DNA of 64,000 nt from Prevotella sp. E13-27 (GTDB taxonomy: Bacteria; Bacteroidota; Bacteroidia; Bacteroidales; Bacteroidaceae): positions 558,001 to 622,000 of the forward strand of contig NZ_JALPSC010000002.1 in the NCBI RefSeq assembly GCF_023217965.1, written 5' to 3'. Shown here piece by piece: positions 45,129-53,752 of this stretch. Position 1 is the first letter of the stretch. Each line of letters opens with the position of its first letter. The position numbers and the translations under genes are program-made. The notes below the pieces were generated by a model. The model was not told where the DNA came from and ran no database searches. It saw nothing but the letters and a program-made list of their open reading frames with translations.

Positions 45129-45722
45129 TTATTGTAATTGTTTAATGACTTTTGCAGGAACGCCAGCAACTATTGTATAAGGTGGCACGTCTTTAGATAC
45201 AACAGCTCCGGCTGCTACTACTGAGTGTGTTCCTATAGTTACTCCTGGCAACACAACAGCATTTGCGCCTATCCATACATCATCGTTAATAGTAACTGCT
45301 TTTGTACTTACACCTTGCTGGTCGATGCGTTTCGTCGTATCATCGAAATTGTGGTTTAGCGCAGTAACGGTAATGCCTTGGGCAAGATTCACATTGTTTC
45401 CAATTCTTACAGGGCCAATAATGGTGTTGTGGAGCCCTACACGCGTATAATCTCCGATAATCACATCGCCGACGGCATTGTTGATGCACGAGAACGACTC
45501 TATTACACTTTTCCTTCCGAGCGAGAAAAGTCGATATGGAGGCGTGTCCATGCGTACAGAGCTGTGAATGACACTACCTTTGCCGCGATGTTGGTAAAGT
45601 GGAGCGAGAAGGCGTATATACCAGCGCGGACGGGTCTCCGTCTGGTTCATAACTAAGAAGTCCACGAACTTTTTAAGCCGTGGACTATTCTTTAGATTTG
45701 CGCGTATTGAATCTGCGTTCAT
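45129..45722 (-). CDS. Hexapeptide-repeat O-acetyltransferase
   Basis: The 197-aa product is a left-handed beta-helix acyltransferase of the maltose/galactoside/capsular acetyltransferase group. Hexapeptide coils run from about residue 70 to the end. The catalytic-His segment is TALNHNFDD, and the terminal coils read [18 protein letters not shown] and [16 protein letters not shown]. It should use acetyl-CoA on a sugar or related acceptor. It lies between xylB and rpoD on the leftward strand, 38 bases after rpoD. The acceptor is unknown. Confidence 0.87.
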   Translation of the reverse strand: MNADSIRANLKNSPRLKKFVDFLVMNQTETRPRWYIRLLAPLYQHRGKGSVIHSSVRMDTPPYRLFSLGRKSVIESFSCINNAVGDVIIGDYTRVGLHNTIIGPVRIGNNVNLAQGITVTALNHNFDDTTKRIDQQGVSTKAVTINDDVWIGANAVVLPGVTIGTHSVVAAGAVVSKDVPPYTIVAGVPAKVIKQLQ

Positions 45723-45760
45723 AGTTATAAATATATGAAACAGATGATCATTCCGAATGT

Positions 45761-46633
45761 TTATCCCAGATACTTCATAAGTATCTTGGCGTTGCCTGAA
45801 TCGCGAAGCTTAGCAATACTCTTCTCTCTAATCTGGCGTACACGCTCTCGAGTTAGTCCCAACTGGTCACCAATCTCTTCAAGACCTTTCTCGTGACAGC
45901 CAATGCCGAAACATTCGCGGATGATGGTTATCTCACGCTCTTTAAGCACCTTACTGAGTACGGAGTTGAGCTCCTGTGCCATAGATTCGTGGTCAACATG
46001 ACGATCGGTTCGTGAATCGTCTCCAGAAGCCATCACGTCAAGCATGCAGTTGTCTTCACCATCTTGGAAAGGGGCGTCTATTGATACGTGATGACCATCA
46101 GCCATCATTGATTGTCCAATCTTCTCCTCGTCAATGTCAGTAAGCTCTGCAAGTTCGCTGACTGATGGATGACGCTGGTTCTGCTGCTCAAACTTGTTTA
46201 TTTCGTGGCTTATCTTGTTAAGTGAGCCTACTTGGTTCAGTGGCAGTCGAACAATGCGACTTTGCTCTGCAATAGCCTGCAGTATGCTTTGGCGAATCCA
46301 CCACACGGCGTATGATATGAACTTGAATCCGCGTGTCTCGTCAAACTTCTGTGCAGCCTTAATTAGTCCTATGTTACCCTCGTCGATAAGATCGGTAAGA
46401 GTGAGTCCTTGGTGCTGATATTGCTTTGCAACAGACACGACAAAGCGCAAGTTTGCTGTAACCAACTTGTCCTTTGCACGCTCACCTTCTAAACCGCCCT
46501 TACGAATCTTCTGAGCCAACTCAATCTCTTCATCGATACTGATGAGTGGTGCACGGCCTATTTCAACAAGATACTTGTCAAGCGCTTCACTCGAACGATT
46601 GGTTATGCTCTTCTGAATTTTTAGTTGTCTCAT
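45761..46633 (-). CDS. rpoD: Primary RNA polymerase sigma factor (sigma-70 family)
   Basis: The 290-aa product is the short housekeeping sigma of Bacteroidetes. Region 1.2 is [16 protein letters not shown]. Region 2 is [14 protein letters not shown], then [17 protein letters not shown] and [10 protein letters not shown]. Region 3 follows, and region 4 ends with the helix-turn-helix [19 protein letters not shown]. It lacks the long non-essential region of proteobacterial RpoD. This type of sigma recognises TTTG/TAnnTTTG promoters such as those seen across this window. Its own promoter overlaps the end of clpC. Confidence 0.95.
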   Translation of the reverse strand: MRQLKIQKSITNRSSEALDKYLVEIGRAPLISIDEEIELAQKIRKGGLEGERAKDKLVTANLRFVVSVAKQYQHQGLTLTDLIDEGNIGLIKAAQKFDETRGFKFISYAVWWIRQSILQAIAEQSRIVRLPLNQVGSLNKISHEINKFEQQNQRHPSVSELAELTDIDEEKIGQSMMADGHHVSIDAPFQDGEDNCMLDVMASGDDSRTDRHVDHESMAQELNSVLSKVLKEREITIIRECFGIGCHEKGLEEIGDQLGLTRERVRQIREKSIAKLRDSGNAKILMKYLG

Positions 46634-46713
46634 CCTAATCCTTTGTATACCTTAATGTTAGCTAACTCTCTGCAATTCAGCAGAATATCCGTAATTTTCA
46701 AGAAAATCGGATG

Positions 46714-46744
46714 CAAAGTTAGTAAATTATTCTGAAACTTCCAA
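46714..46744 (-). promoter_or_regulatory. rpoD promoter overlapping the clpC 3' end
   Basis: On the minus strand TAACTTTG (46714-46721), followed by GCATCCG, is the -7 box and TTG (46742-46744) the -33 box, 20 bases apart. The -33 box lies inside the clpC coding sequence. Confidence 0.65.
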
Positions 46745-49291
46745 TTTTTTTACGAACTTTATTTCATCTTTTTCTGAATCTTTCGTAACGAGGATGGTTG
46801 AGCCGAGGGGCAGATCATCGTTGACAATCATCTCTGCAATACCATCTTCAATGTAGTTCTGTATTGCGCGTTTCAGTGGGCGTGCGCCAAACTGTACGTC
46901 ATATCCTCGTTGTGCCACGAATTCCTTGGCATCTTCGCTGAGCTCTACATTGTAGCCCATGTTTTTGATGCGTTTGAACAGACTGCTAATCTCTATGTCA
47001 ACAATTTTCTTAATTGCATTCAAATCGAGTTGGTCGAAAGTGATAATTTCGTCAAGACGGTTAAGGAACTCTGGAGAGAACTGCTTTGACAATGCTTTCT
47101 GCACTATGCTGCGTGCGTGCTCCTTGTCTTTGTCGTTCATGTTAGTTCCTAAATTTGTTGCATTGAAGCCCACGCCACGACCGAAATCCTTCAGTTGGCG
47201 AGTTCCTGCGTTAGATGTCATGATTATCACCGTGTTACGGAAATCTATGAACCTTCCGTTTCCGTCTGTAAGACGACCTTCGTCCAATACTTGGAGTAAG
47301 AGGTTGAATACATTTCCGTGTGCCTTTTCTATCTCATCGAGAAGAACGATGGAGTAGGGATGGCGGCGTACTCGCTCTGTAAGTTGTCCTCCTTCCTCAT
47401 AGCCGACATATCCTGGAGGCGCACCAATTAAGCGCGATACATTGAACGATTCGGTGTATTCGCTCATGTCTATGCGTATGAGTGAGTCTGTCGAGCCAAA
47501 CATAAACTCTGCCAGCTTCTTGGCCAAATAGGTTTTACCTACGCCAGTAGGCCCAAGGAACATGAATACGCCAATAGGATGGTTGGGATCTTTAAGGCCG
47601 ACACGATTTCGTTGTATGGCTTTTACCATCTTGTCTATTGCTCCATCTTGGGCTATTACGGCAGCTTTCAGTTCCTGAGCCATTCCTTTGAGACGTATGC
47701 CTTCTTCGTTAGCAAGTTTCTGTACTGGTACGCCAGTCATCATTGACACTACATTGGCAATAGTTTCCTCGTCAACCACTTGGCGTTCATCAAGCGAGCC
47801 GTTACTCCAGTCGTTTCTCATCATGGCCAGATTTGCCTCAAGTTCCGTCTGTCTGTCGCGGTAGCTTGCTGCAAGTTCGAAGTTCTGGTTGTGTACAGCC
47901 TGCTTCTTCTTTTCAAGAACTTTTGCGAGCTCTTTTTCTTTTTCTATTATTGAAGGTGGAATGTGCGCGTGCGAGAGATGAATTCTTGAGCCGGCTTCAT
48001 CCATCGCATCTATTGCTTTATCTGGGAAAGCACGGTCTGTGACATAGCGCTCTGTCAATTTGACACACGCCTCAAGAGCCTTGTCTGTGTATTCCACGTG
48101 ATGATGGCGCTCGTAGCGATCCTTTATGTTATGCAGAATCTGAATGGTCTCGTCGCGTGTTGTCTGTTCAATGATCACCTTTTGGAAGCGTCTTTCCAAC
48201 GCGCCGTCCTTTTCTATAGAGTTACGATATTCGTCTAACGTTGTTGCGCCTATGCATTGAATGGTACCACGTGCCAAAGCAGGCTTCATGATGTTAGCTG
48301 CATCCATAGAACCAGGAGACGAACCAGCACCAATGAGGGTGTGAATCTCGTCGATAAAGACTATGATGTCAGGATCGCTTTCAAGTTCTTTCAAAAGTGC
48401 TCTTATACGCTCTTCAAACTGTCCGCGATATTTAGTACCTGCCACAATGGCAGTCATGTCTAATGACACGAGACGCTTTCCGAAGAACATTGGTGATGTT
48501 TTGCGCTGGGCAATCATCTGTGCCAATCCTTCCACTATTGCACTTTTTCCTACACCAGGCTCGCCAATGAGTATTGGATTGTTTTTCTTTCTTCTGCCAA
48601 GTATTTCTATAACTCGCTGTATCTCGCGTTCTCTTCCAACTACAGGGTCAAGTTTGCCATCGGCTGCGGCCTTTGTTAGGTCTGTAGAGAAATTGTCAAT
48701 AACAGGAGTATTGGTTTCTTTCTTTTGCTGCTGAGCCGTAGTACTGCCAGGCGTTGAATTGCGGCTGCTACTTGCTCCTGCGGTCTCAAATTCTTCGTCG
48801 TCCTCTTCGTCAGAAAGGCCAATGCCATTTGTTGTACTGGCATTGCCTGACGACTGTTGTGAGTTTATTAGACTCAACACATCTTCGTAATTCATATTGT
48901 AAAACTCTAGTATTTGTTTTGCTCCATTTGTGGTCTGGTCGTGTAGTATTGCCAAAAGCAGATGCTGCTCGTCAACTTTTGTCATATGCTGTATGCGTGC
49001 CTCAAGAACAGCCAGTTTTAGAATGTTCGATGCTCTTTCGTTGAGCACGAGTTCCTGCGTGTTTATTGGGGCACCAATCTCGTCTTGTCGCACTTTCATT
49101 TCAAGCTCAGTCTTTACTGACTGAAGATTAAGACGCAGACGATGAAATACGTCAATGACAGGACCGTCTTTCATGCGCATCATGCCCAGTAGCAAATGCT
49201 CCGGTCCTACCGAAGAACTTGCCAGTCTTGCAGCTTCTTCTCGGCTGTAAGACAATATTTCTGATACTTTGGGTGAAAACTGACTTGCCAT
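46727..49291 (-). CDS. clpC: ATP-dependent Clp protease, ATPase subunit ClpC
   Basis: The 854-aa product is a Hsp100/Clp unfoldase: an N-terminal repeat domain (1-145), a Ser/Thr/acidic linker (about 150-195), and AAA-1 with Walker A GEPGVGKSAIVEG. A middle domain with a UVR-like helix (VHNQNFELAASYRDR) follows, then AAA-2 with Walker A GPTGVGKTYLAKK and the C-terminal D2-small domain. The UVR motif and middle domain mark ClpC rather than ClpB or ClpA. It passes unfolded substrates to ClpP, which is not in this window. Confidence 0.95.
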   Translation of the reverse strand: MASQFSPKVSEILSYSREEAARLASSSVGPEHLLLGMMRMKDGPVIDVFHRLRLNLQSVKTELEMKVRQDEIGAPINTQELVLNERASNILKLAVLEARIQHMTKVDEQHLLLAILHDQTTNGAKQILEFYNMNYEDVLSLINSQQSSGNASTTNGIGLSDEEDDEEFETAGASSSRNSTPGSTTAQQQKKETNTPVIDNFSTDLTKAAADGKLDPVVGREREIQRVIEILGRRKKNNPILIGEPGVGKSAIVEGLAQMIAQRKTSPMFFGKRLVSLDMTAIVAGTKYRGQFEERIRALLKELESDPDIIVFIDEIHTLIGAGSSPGSMDAANIMKPALARGTIQCIGATTLDEYRNSIEKDGALERRFQKVIIEQTTRDETIQILHNIKDRYERHHHVEYTDKALEACVKLTERYVTDRAFPDKAIDAMDEAGSRIHLSHAHIPPSIIEKEKELAKVLEKKKQAVHNQNFELAASYRDRQTELEANLAMMRNDWSNGSLDERQVVDEETIANVVSMMTGVPVQKLANEEGIRLKGMAQELKAAVIAQDGAIDKMVKAIQRNRVGLKDPNHPIGVFMFLGPTGVGKTYLAKKLAEFMFGSTDSLIRIDMSEYTESFNVSRLIGAPPGYVGYEEGGQLTERVRRHPYSIVLLDEIEKAHGNVFNLLLQVLDEGRLTDGNGRFIDFRNTVIIMTSNAGTRQLKDFGRGVGFNATNLGTNMNDKDKEHARSIVQKALSKQFSPEFLNRLDEIITFDQLDLNAIKKIVDIEISSLFKRIKNMGYNVELSEDAKEFVAQRGYDVQFGARPLKRAIQNYIEDGIAEMIVNDDLPLGSTILVTKDSEKDEIKFVKKLEVSE

Positions 49292-49398
49292 CTATTTCTT
49301 TCTTTCAAAATGGATATACATTTATAATAACGTATTTATCGTCTTGCAAATTGTGTGCCAAAAAACTAATTCATGCAAAAAATGTGTTGTTGCCAAAT

Positions 49399-49486
49399 GC
49401 TATGAGAGTTTAGTAAGAACGCTATGAGTGTTTAGTAAGAACGCTGCGAGTGTTTAGTAAGAACGCTACGAGAGTTCTTATAGAAC
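49399..49486 (-). repeat. 22-nt tandem repeat array B (four units)
   Basis: Four 22-nt units begin at 49399, 49421, 49443 and 49465. On the minus strand three of them start GTTCTTACTAAAC, followed by a 9-base variable part of the pattern WCTCRYAGC. The unit nearest the HAD gene reads GTTCTATAAGAAC and contains that gene's stop codon (TAA at 49478-49480). The core is identical to array A at 18392-18501, 31 kb away, and lies in the opposite orientation. The array fills much of the gap before clpC. Confidence 0.9.
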
Positions 49487-50206
49487 GATACTCTTCCATG
49501 AATCAGAGAGATTCTGCATGTTTGGGAAGAGTAAGTCTGCGCCTTTGTCAAGAAGACACTCGTCAGGCAGCGGACCTGTATTTACGGCTATAGTAAAGAT
49601 GCGTGCAGCCACACCTGCCTCTACTCCTAGTGGGGCGTTCTCCACTACGATTGCCTCCCATGGGTTAAGTCCGCCAAACTTTTTCAGTCCTGAGAGATAT
49701 GGGTCAGGAGCGGGCTTTCCTCTGCTTACGTCGTAGGCTGTTGTTATGTGCTCCACGTCAAGATAGTTGCCGAAATCTTTCAGAAGTCGGTTGATGAGCG
49801 GACGCTGACCACTTCCTGTCACCACTCCTATACCTATTCCCTGTGCAGCTATCTGTGACATGAGTTCTTTTATGCCAGGCATGACGGGCGCTTCCTTCAT
49901 CTCGTGGAAAATGCGCGACTTTTCATCGTACATTCTTTGTGATTCTTCTTCGCTTATTATTCGTCCCTGTTGCTGACGAACCATTGTTCGAATTGTATCT
50001 ATGCCTCGTGCTCCTTCTGTGGCATAGGCATCGTGAGCTGTCATCTTGATGCCAAATTTCTCCATCGACTTCTGCCACGCTATGGAATGGTTGGGCATAG
50101 AGTCATAGAGGACGCCGTCCATATCAAAGAGTACGGCTTTAGGCGAAAAAGCCTTAAAGCCGTACTTCTTTAAATATCTGTCTATTGCTTCAGGCATGTT
50201 ACTCAT
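49478..50206 (-). CDS. HAD-superfamily hydrolase, beta-phosphoglucomutase-like
   Basis: The 242-aa product has HAD motif [13 protein letters not shown] (nucleophile and acid Asp), a helical cap, motif II VVTGSG, a Lys in RGKPAPDPY and motif III-like [15 protein letters not shown]. This is the beta-phosphoglucomutase/phosphatase subgroup. ATG 50206 overlaps the pgi stop by eight bases, giving translational coupling; an upstream in-frame start (50293) would lie deep in pgi. Sugar phosphate is the likely substrate class given coupling to pgi. The stop codon sits inside repeat array B. Confidence 0.87.
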   Translation of the reverse strand: MSNMPEAIDRYLKKYGFKAFSPKAVLFDMDGVLYDSMPNHSIAWQKSMEKFGIKMTAHDAYATEGARGIDTIRTMVRQQQGRIISEEESQRMYDEKSRIFHEMKEAPVMPGIKELMSQIAAQGIGIGVVTGSGQRPLINRLLKDFGNYLDVEHITTAYDVSRGKPAPDPYLSGLKKFGGLNPWEAIVVENAPLGVEAGVAARIFTIAVNTGPLPDECLLDKGADLLFPNMQNLSDSWKSIVL

Positions 50207-51551
50207 TGTTGAGTCTCTCCTTAATGGCTTTTGACTCTGCTTCGTAACCCGGCTTTTCAAGAAGTGCGAACATGTTCTTCTTGTATGCCTCAACGCCTGG
50301 CTGGTTAAATGGGTTTACACCAAGAATATTGCCACTTATGCCACAGGCAATCTCGAAGAAGTAGATAACCTGACCAATATAGAACTCATTGAGCTTTGGC
50401 ATTACGAGACGGATGTTGGGCACGCCACCATCAACATGGGCCAGACGTGTGCCAAGCTCAGCCATCTTGTTTACTTCGTCTACTCGCTTGCCTGCAAGGA
50501 AGTTCAAACCATCCAGATTCTCCTCGTCCTCTGGGAAGAGAAGCTTGCGCTCTGGCTCTTCTACAGAGATGACTGTTTCGAAGATGGTACGCTCGCCGTC
50601 CTGAATCCACTGTCCCATTGAGTGAAGGTCAGTGGTGAAGTCAACGCTAGCAGGGAATATACCCTTCTTGTCCTTACCCTCAGACTCTCCGTAGAGCTGC
50701 TTCCACCATTCTGAAACATAGTGCAGCTTTGGCTGGTAGTTGACCATTATCTCAATCTTCTTGCCGTTCTGATAGAGTGCGTTGCGGACAGCTGCATACT
50801 GTGCTGCGATGTTCTCTGCGAAGGGAACGTCCTTGCCACAAGCCTTCTCCATAGTCTGAGCACCCTCTACAAGAGCCTTGATGTCAAAGCCTGCACATGC
50901 TATTGGCAGCAATCCTACTGGAGTGAGGACAGAGAAGCGGCCACCAACATTGTCAGGAATGATAAAACTCTTATAGCCTTCCTTGTCGGCACAAGTGCGT
51001 GCTGCGCCTCGTTTAGCGTCAGTTACGGCAACAATCACTTTGCGTGCCTCTTCCTTACCACGCTGTGCCTCACACTGTTTCTTAAGCAGACGGAAGGTGA
51101 GAGCCGTCTCAGTTGTTGTGCCACTCTTCGAAATGTTTATAACGCCAAACTTCTTACCCTTGAGATACTCTGTGAGTTCTGAGAGATAGTCCTCGCCAAT
51201 GTTGTTTCCTGCAAAAAGAATTATTGGGTTCTTCTTGTCTTGAATGAGCCATCCGAATGAGTTGCTAAGTGATTCGATGACTGCACGTGCGCCAAGATAG
51301 CTGCCACCAATACCTGCTACGACTACTGCCTCGCAGTTCTCGCGCAGAGTTTTTGCACACTCCTGAATCTCGTTTATGAATTCTGGCGTGATTTCTGATG
51401 GGAGATGAAGCCATCCCAGGAAGTCGTTACCAGGACAAGTGCCGTTTTCCAAAGACTCTTGAGCTGCTTTTACTTTAGGCTCAAATGCAGCAACTGCACC
51501 CTCTTTAAGGAAGCAAGAAGCTTTTGTAATGTCTAAACAAATGTTCTTCAT
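50199..51551 (-). CDS. pgi: Glucose-6-phosphate isomerase
   Basis: The 450-aa product interconverts glucose 6-phosphate and fructose 6-phosphate in glycolysis. It belongs to the shorter bacterial Pgi group (about 450 aa). Conserved segments are [38 protein letters not shown] (SIS fold phosphate site), [16 protein letters not shown] and [16 protein letters not shown] with the C-terminal catalytic Lys. ATG 51551 is preferred over an in-frame ATG at 51599 that lies within the -7 box. The HAD phosphatase gene overlaps its 3' end. Confidence 0.95.
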   Translation of the reverse strand: MKNICLDITKASCFLKEGAVAAFEPKVKAAQESLENGTCPGNDFLGWLHLPSEITPEFINEIQECAKTLRENCEAVVVAGIGGSYLGARAVIESLSNSFGWLIQDKKNPIILFAGNNIGEDYLSELTEYLKGKKFGVINISKSGTTTETALTFRLLKKQCEAQRGKEEARKVIVAVTDAKRGAARTCADKEGYKSFIIPDNVGGRFSVLTPVGLLPIACAGFDIKALVEGAQTMEKACGKDVPFAENIAAQYAAVRNALYQNGKKIEIMVNYQPKLHYVSEWWKQLYGESEGKDKKGIFPASVDFTTDLHSMGQWIQDGERTIFETVISVEEPERKLLFPEDEENLDGLNFLAGKRVDEVNKMAELGTRLAHVDGGVPNIRLVMPKLNEFYIGQVIYFFEIACGISGNILGVNPFNQPGVEAYKKNMFALLEKPGYEAESKAIKERLNNE

Positions 51552-51596
51552 TGTGTTTGTTTTTAGAGTAAGTAAATTATTAATTTGTTTTGCTTG

Positions 51597-51627
51597 CAAA
51601 ATTACACAAAATTATTTATGTTTGCAA
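51597..51627 (-). promoter_or_regulatory. Promoter of pgi
   Basis: On the minus strand TAATTTTG (51597-51604) is the -7 box and TTG (51625-51627) the -33 box, 20 bases apart. It sets the pgi start at 51551. Confidence 0.65.
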
Positions 51628-51673
51628 CAAAAACATAAAAACATTTCTTTTACCCTTGAAAAAATGCTTTTTA

Positions 51674-51705
51674 TTTGGCGAATAAAAAAAAACACATTAC
51701 TTTTG
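51674..51705 (+). promoter_or_regulatory. Promoter of the kdgK-kdgA operon
   Basis: TTTG (51674-51677) and TACTTTTG (51698-51705), followed by CA, are 20 bases apart. The predicted leader is about 40 bases. Confidence 0.7.
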
Positions 51706-51753
51706 CAAGACAAATGAAAAAACGTTTAATCTATTAAGCAAAACATTACAACA

Positions 51754-52776
51754 ATGGCAAAAATCGTAACACTTGGCGAGATCATGCTCCGCCTGTCGCC
51801 TCAGGGCAACGATCGTTTTATTCAGAGTGAGTCATTCCGCATCATCCCCGGTGGTGGCGAGGCAAACGTAGCTATCTCAGTAGCCAACTATGGTCACGAG
51901 GCTTATTTTGTTTCAAAGCTTCCTAAGCATGAGATTGGTCAGATTGCCGTAAATGCAATGCGCCGTTATGGTGTCAACACACAGTTCATTGCTCGTGGTG
52001 GTGATCGCGTTGGTCTTTATTATGCTGAGACTGGTGCTTCTATGCGTCCTTCTAAGGTTATCTATGACCGTGCTCACAGTTCTATTGCTGAAGCAAATCC
52101 TGAGGATTTCGACTTCGATGCAATCATGGAGGGAGCTGCTTGGTTCCACTGGAGCGGCATCACACCAGCTATTAGCGACAAGGCAGCTGAACTCACTCGT
52201 CTGGCTTGTGAGGCAGCAAAGCGTCATGGAGTGACAGTGTCTGTTGACCTCAACTTCCGCAAGAAGCTGTGGACTTCAGAGAAGGCTATCTCTATCATGC
52301 GTCCTCTTATGAAGTATGTTGATGTTTGCATAGGCAATGAGGAAGATGCTGAGCTCTGTCTTGGCTTCAAGCCCGATGCTGACGTAGAGGGCGGACAGAC
52401 CGATGCTTCTGGCTACGAGGGAATCTTCAAGCAGATGATGCAGGAGTTTGGCTTCAAATATGTTGTTTCTACTCTTCGTGAGTCGTTCTCTGCAACATTC
52501 AATGGTTGGAAGGCTCTCATCTATGATGGTAAGGAGTTCTATCAGTCAAAGCGCTATGAGATCAATCCTATCATTGACCGTGTAGGTGGTGGTGACTCTT
52601 TCTCTGGTGGACTCATTCATGGTCTGCTTACAAAGAAGACTCAGGGCGAGGCTCTTGAGTTTGCAGTTGCTGCTTCAGCACTTAAGCATACCATCAATGG
52701 TGACTTCAACCTCGTTTCTGTTGATGAGGTAGAGGCTCTCGCAGGTGGTAATGCCAACGGACGCGTTCAAAGATAA
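51754..52776 (+). CDS. kdgK: 2-keto-3-deoxygluconate kinase (PfkB family)
   Basis: The 340-aa product is a ribokinase/PfkB-fold sugar kinase. N-terminal LGEIMLRLSPQGNDRF and the first PfkB signature GGGEANVAISVANYG are present. The C-terminal signature RVGGGDSFSGGLIHGL holds the anion hole and catalytic Asp. KDG kinase is the best call because the KDPG aldolase gene follows in the same operon; together they turn 2-keto-3-deoxygluconate from uronate or pectin breakdown into pyruvate and glyceraldehyde 3-phosphate. Confidence 0.9.
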   Translation: MAKIVTLGEIMLRLSPQGNDRFIQSESFRIIPGGGEANVAISVANYGHEAYFVSKLPKHEIGQIAVNAMRRYGVNTQFIARGGDRVGLYYAETGASMRPSKVIYDRAHSSIAEANPEDFDFDAIMEGAAWFHWSGITPAISDKAAELTRLACEAAKRHGVTVSVDLNFRKKLWTSEKAISIMRPLMKYVDVCIGNEEDAELCLGFKPDADVEGGQTDASGYEGIFKQMMQEFGFKYVVSTLRESFSATFNGWKALIYDGKEFYQSKRYEINPIIDRVGGGDSFSGGLIHGLLTKKTQGEALEFAVAASALKHTINGDFNLVSVDEVEALAGGNANGRVQR

Positions 52777-52796
52777 AAAAGTAAAAGCCAAACAAT

Positions 52797-52934
52797 ATGA
52801 AACAGTTCGAATATAAGGTAATTTCCTCCATAGTAGGAACTGAGAAGAAACTTAACAAGTTGGGAGCCGAAGGTTGGGAATTAGTGGCTGTCTTTGATTG
52901 CCGCCTGTATTTGAAACGTGAATATAAAGGATAA
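52797..52934 (+). CDS. Small DUF4177-like protein
   Basis: A 45-codon frame from ATG 52797 to TAA 52934 encodes a protein that starts MKQFEYKVISS and contains LNKLGAEGWELVAVF, the diagnostic core of the DUF4177 family of small bacterial proteins, then a basic end LYLKREYKG. It fits snugly between kdgK (20-base gap) and kdgA (6-base gap), so it is co-transcribed and probably translated. Members are about 50-60 aa and of unknown function. A regulatory or accessory role in the KDG pathway is only a guess from position. Confidence 0.85.
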   Translation: MKQFEYKVISSIVGTEKKLNKLGAEGWELVAVFDCRLYLKREYKG

Positions 52935-52940
52935 GAAACA

Positions 52941-53609
52941 ATGGCAAAGTTTGATAAAATAGCCGTACTGAAGAAAATCGGCGATACAGGCATGGTTCCT
53001 GTATTCTATCACAAAGACTTGGAAGTATGTAAGAATGTGGTGAAGGCTTGCTACGAGGGTGGCGTTCGCGCATTCGAGTTTACTAATCGCGGCGACTTCG
53101 CTCACGAGATATTCGGCGAGCTGGTTAAGTGGGCCGATAAGGAGTGCCCTGAGTTGGCTCTTGGCATTGGCTCAGTTGTCGATGCTCCTACAGCAGCGCT
53201 CTATCTGCAGCTTGGCGCCAACTTCGTAGTTGGTCCTCTGTTCAATCCTGAGATTGCTCCCATCTGCAATCGTCGTCTTGTTCCTTACTGCCCAGGCTGC
53301 ATGACTGTCAGCGAGATTGGTAAGGCTCAGGAACTGGGTTGCGACCTCACTAAGGTATTCCCAGGCGATGTTGTTGGTCCAAACATGATTAAGGGCTTGA
53401 AGGCTCCAATGCCTTGGTCAAAGATTATGGTTACTGGCGGCGTAGCTCCTGAAGAAGAGAACCTTAAGTCTTGGTTCAAGGCTGGAGTCTTCTGCGTTGG
53501 CATGGGCTCTAAGCTTTTCCCATCAGACAAAGTTAAGGCAGGTGACTGGCAGTATGTGACTGACAAGTGCCGTGAAGCGCTTGGCTATGTGGCTAAGGCT
53601 CGCGCATAA
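52941..53609 (+). CDS. kdgA: 2-keto-3-deoxy-6-phosphogluconate aldolase
   Basis: The 222-aa product is a class I aldolase of the KDPG/KHG family that splits KDPG into pyruvate and glyceraldehyde 3-phosphate. The segment [13 protein letters not shown] has the Glu-containing strand and [18 protein letters not shown] the phosphate region. [12 protein letters not shown] carries the Schiff-base Lys138 (KFFP position). Downstream of kdgK and the DUF4177-like gene, it completes the operon. A separate EntnerDoudoroff role cannot be excluded, but no edd gene is present. Confidence 0.93.
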   Translation: MAKFDKIAVLKKIGDTGMVPVFYHKDLEVCKNVVKACYEGGVRAFEFTNRGDFAHEIFGELVKWADKECPELALGIGSVVDAPTAALYLQLGANFVVGPLFNPEIAPICNRRLVPYCPGCMTVSEIGKAQELGCDLTKVFPGDVVGPNMIKGLKAPMPWSKIMVTGGVAPEEENLKSWFKAGVFCVGMGSKLFPSDKVKAGDWQYVTDKCREALGYVAKARA

Positions 53610-53616
53610 ACTTAAT

Positions 53617-53752
53617 AATGAGTGAAGAGTGAAAAGTGAAAAATTTGCTTCCGCTGAATAGTCTTGTTGGCAAACATGTTGTGCAGCATCCTCGAAAGAT
53701 GTATGCACGTACCAACAACTGCGGTAGTAGTTCTTTCACTTCTCACTCTTCC
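53617..53752 (+). repeat. Inverted pair of GAAGAGTGA-words around the start of the kinase gene
   Basis: GAAGAGTGAAAAGTGAAAAA begins just after the kdgA stop. Its near-complement TTCACTTCTCACTCTTC appears about 110 bases later (53733-53750), within the 5' coding part of the kinase gene. The two could pair in RNA. The first copy also supplies the alternative GTG start (53636). Confidence 0.6.
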
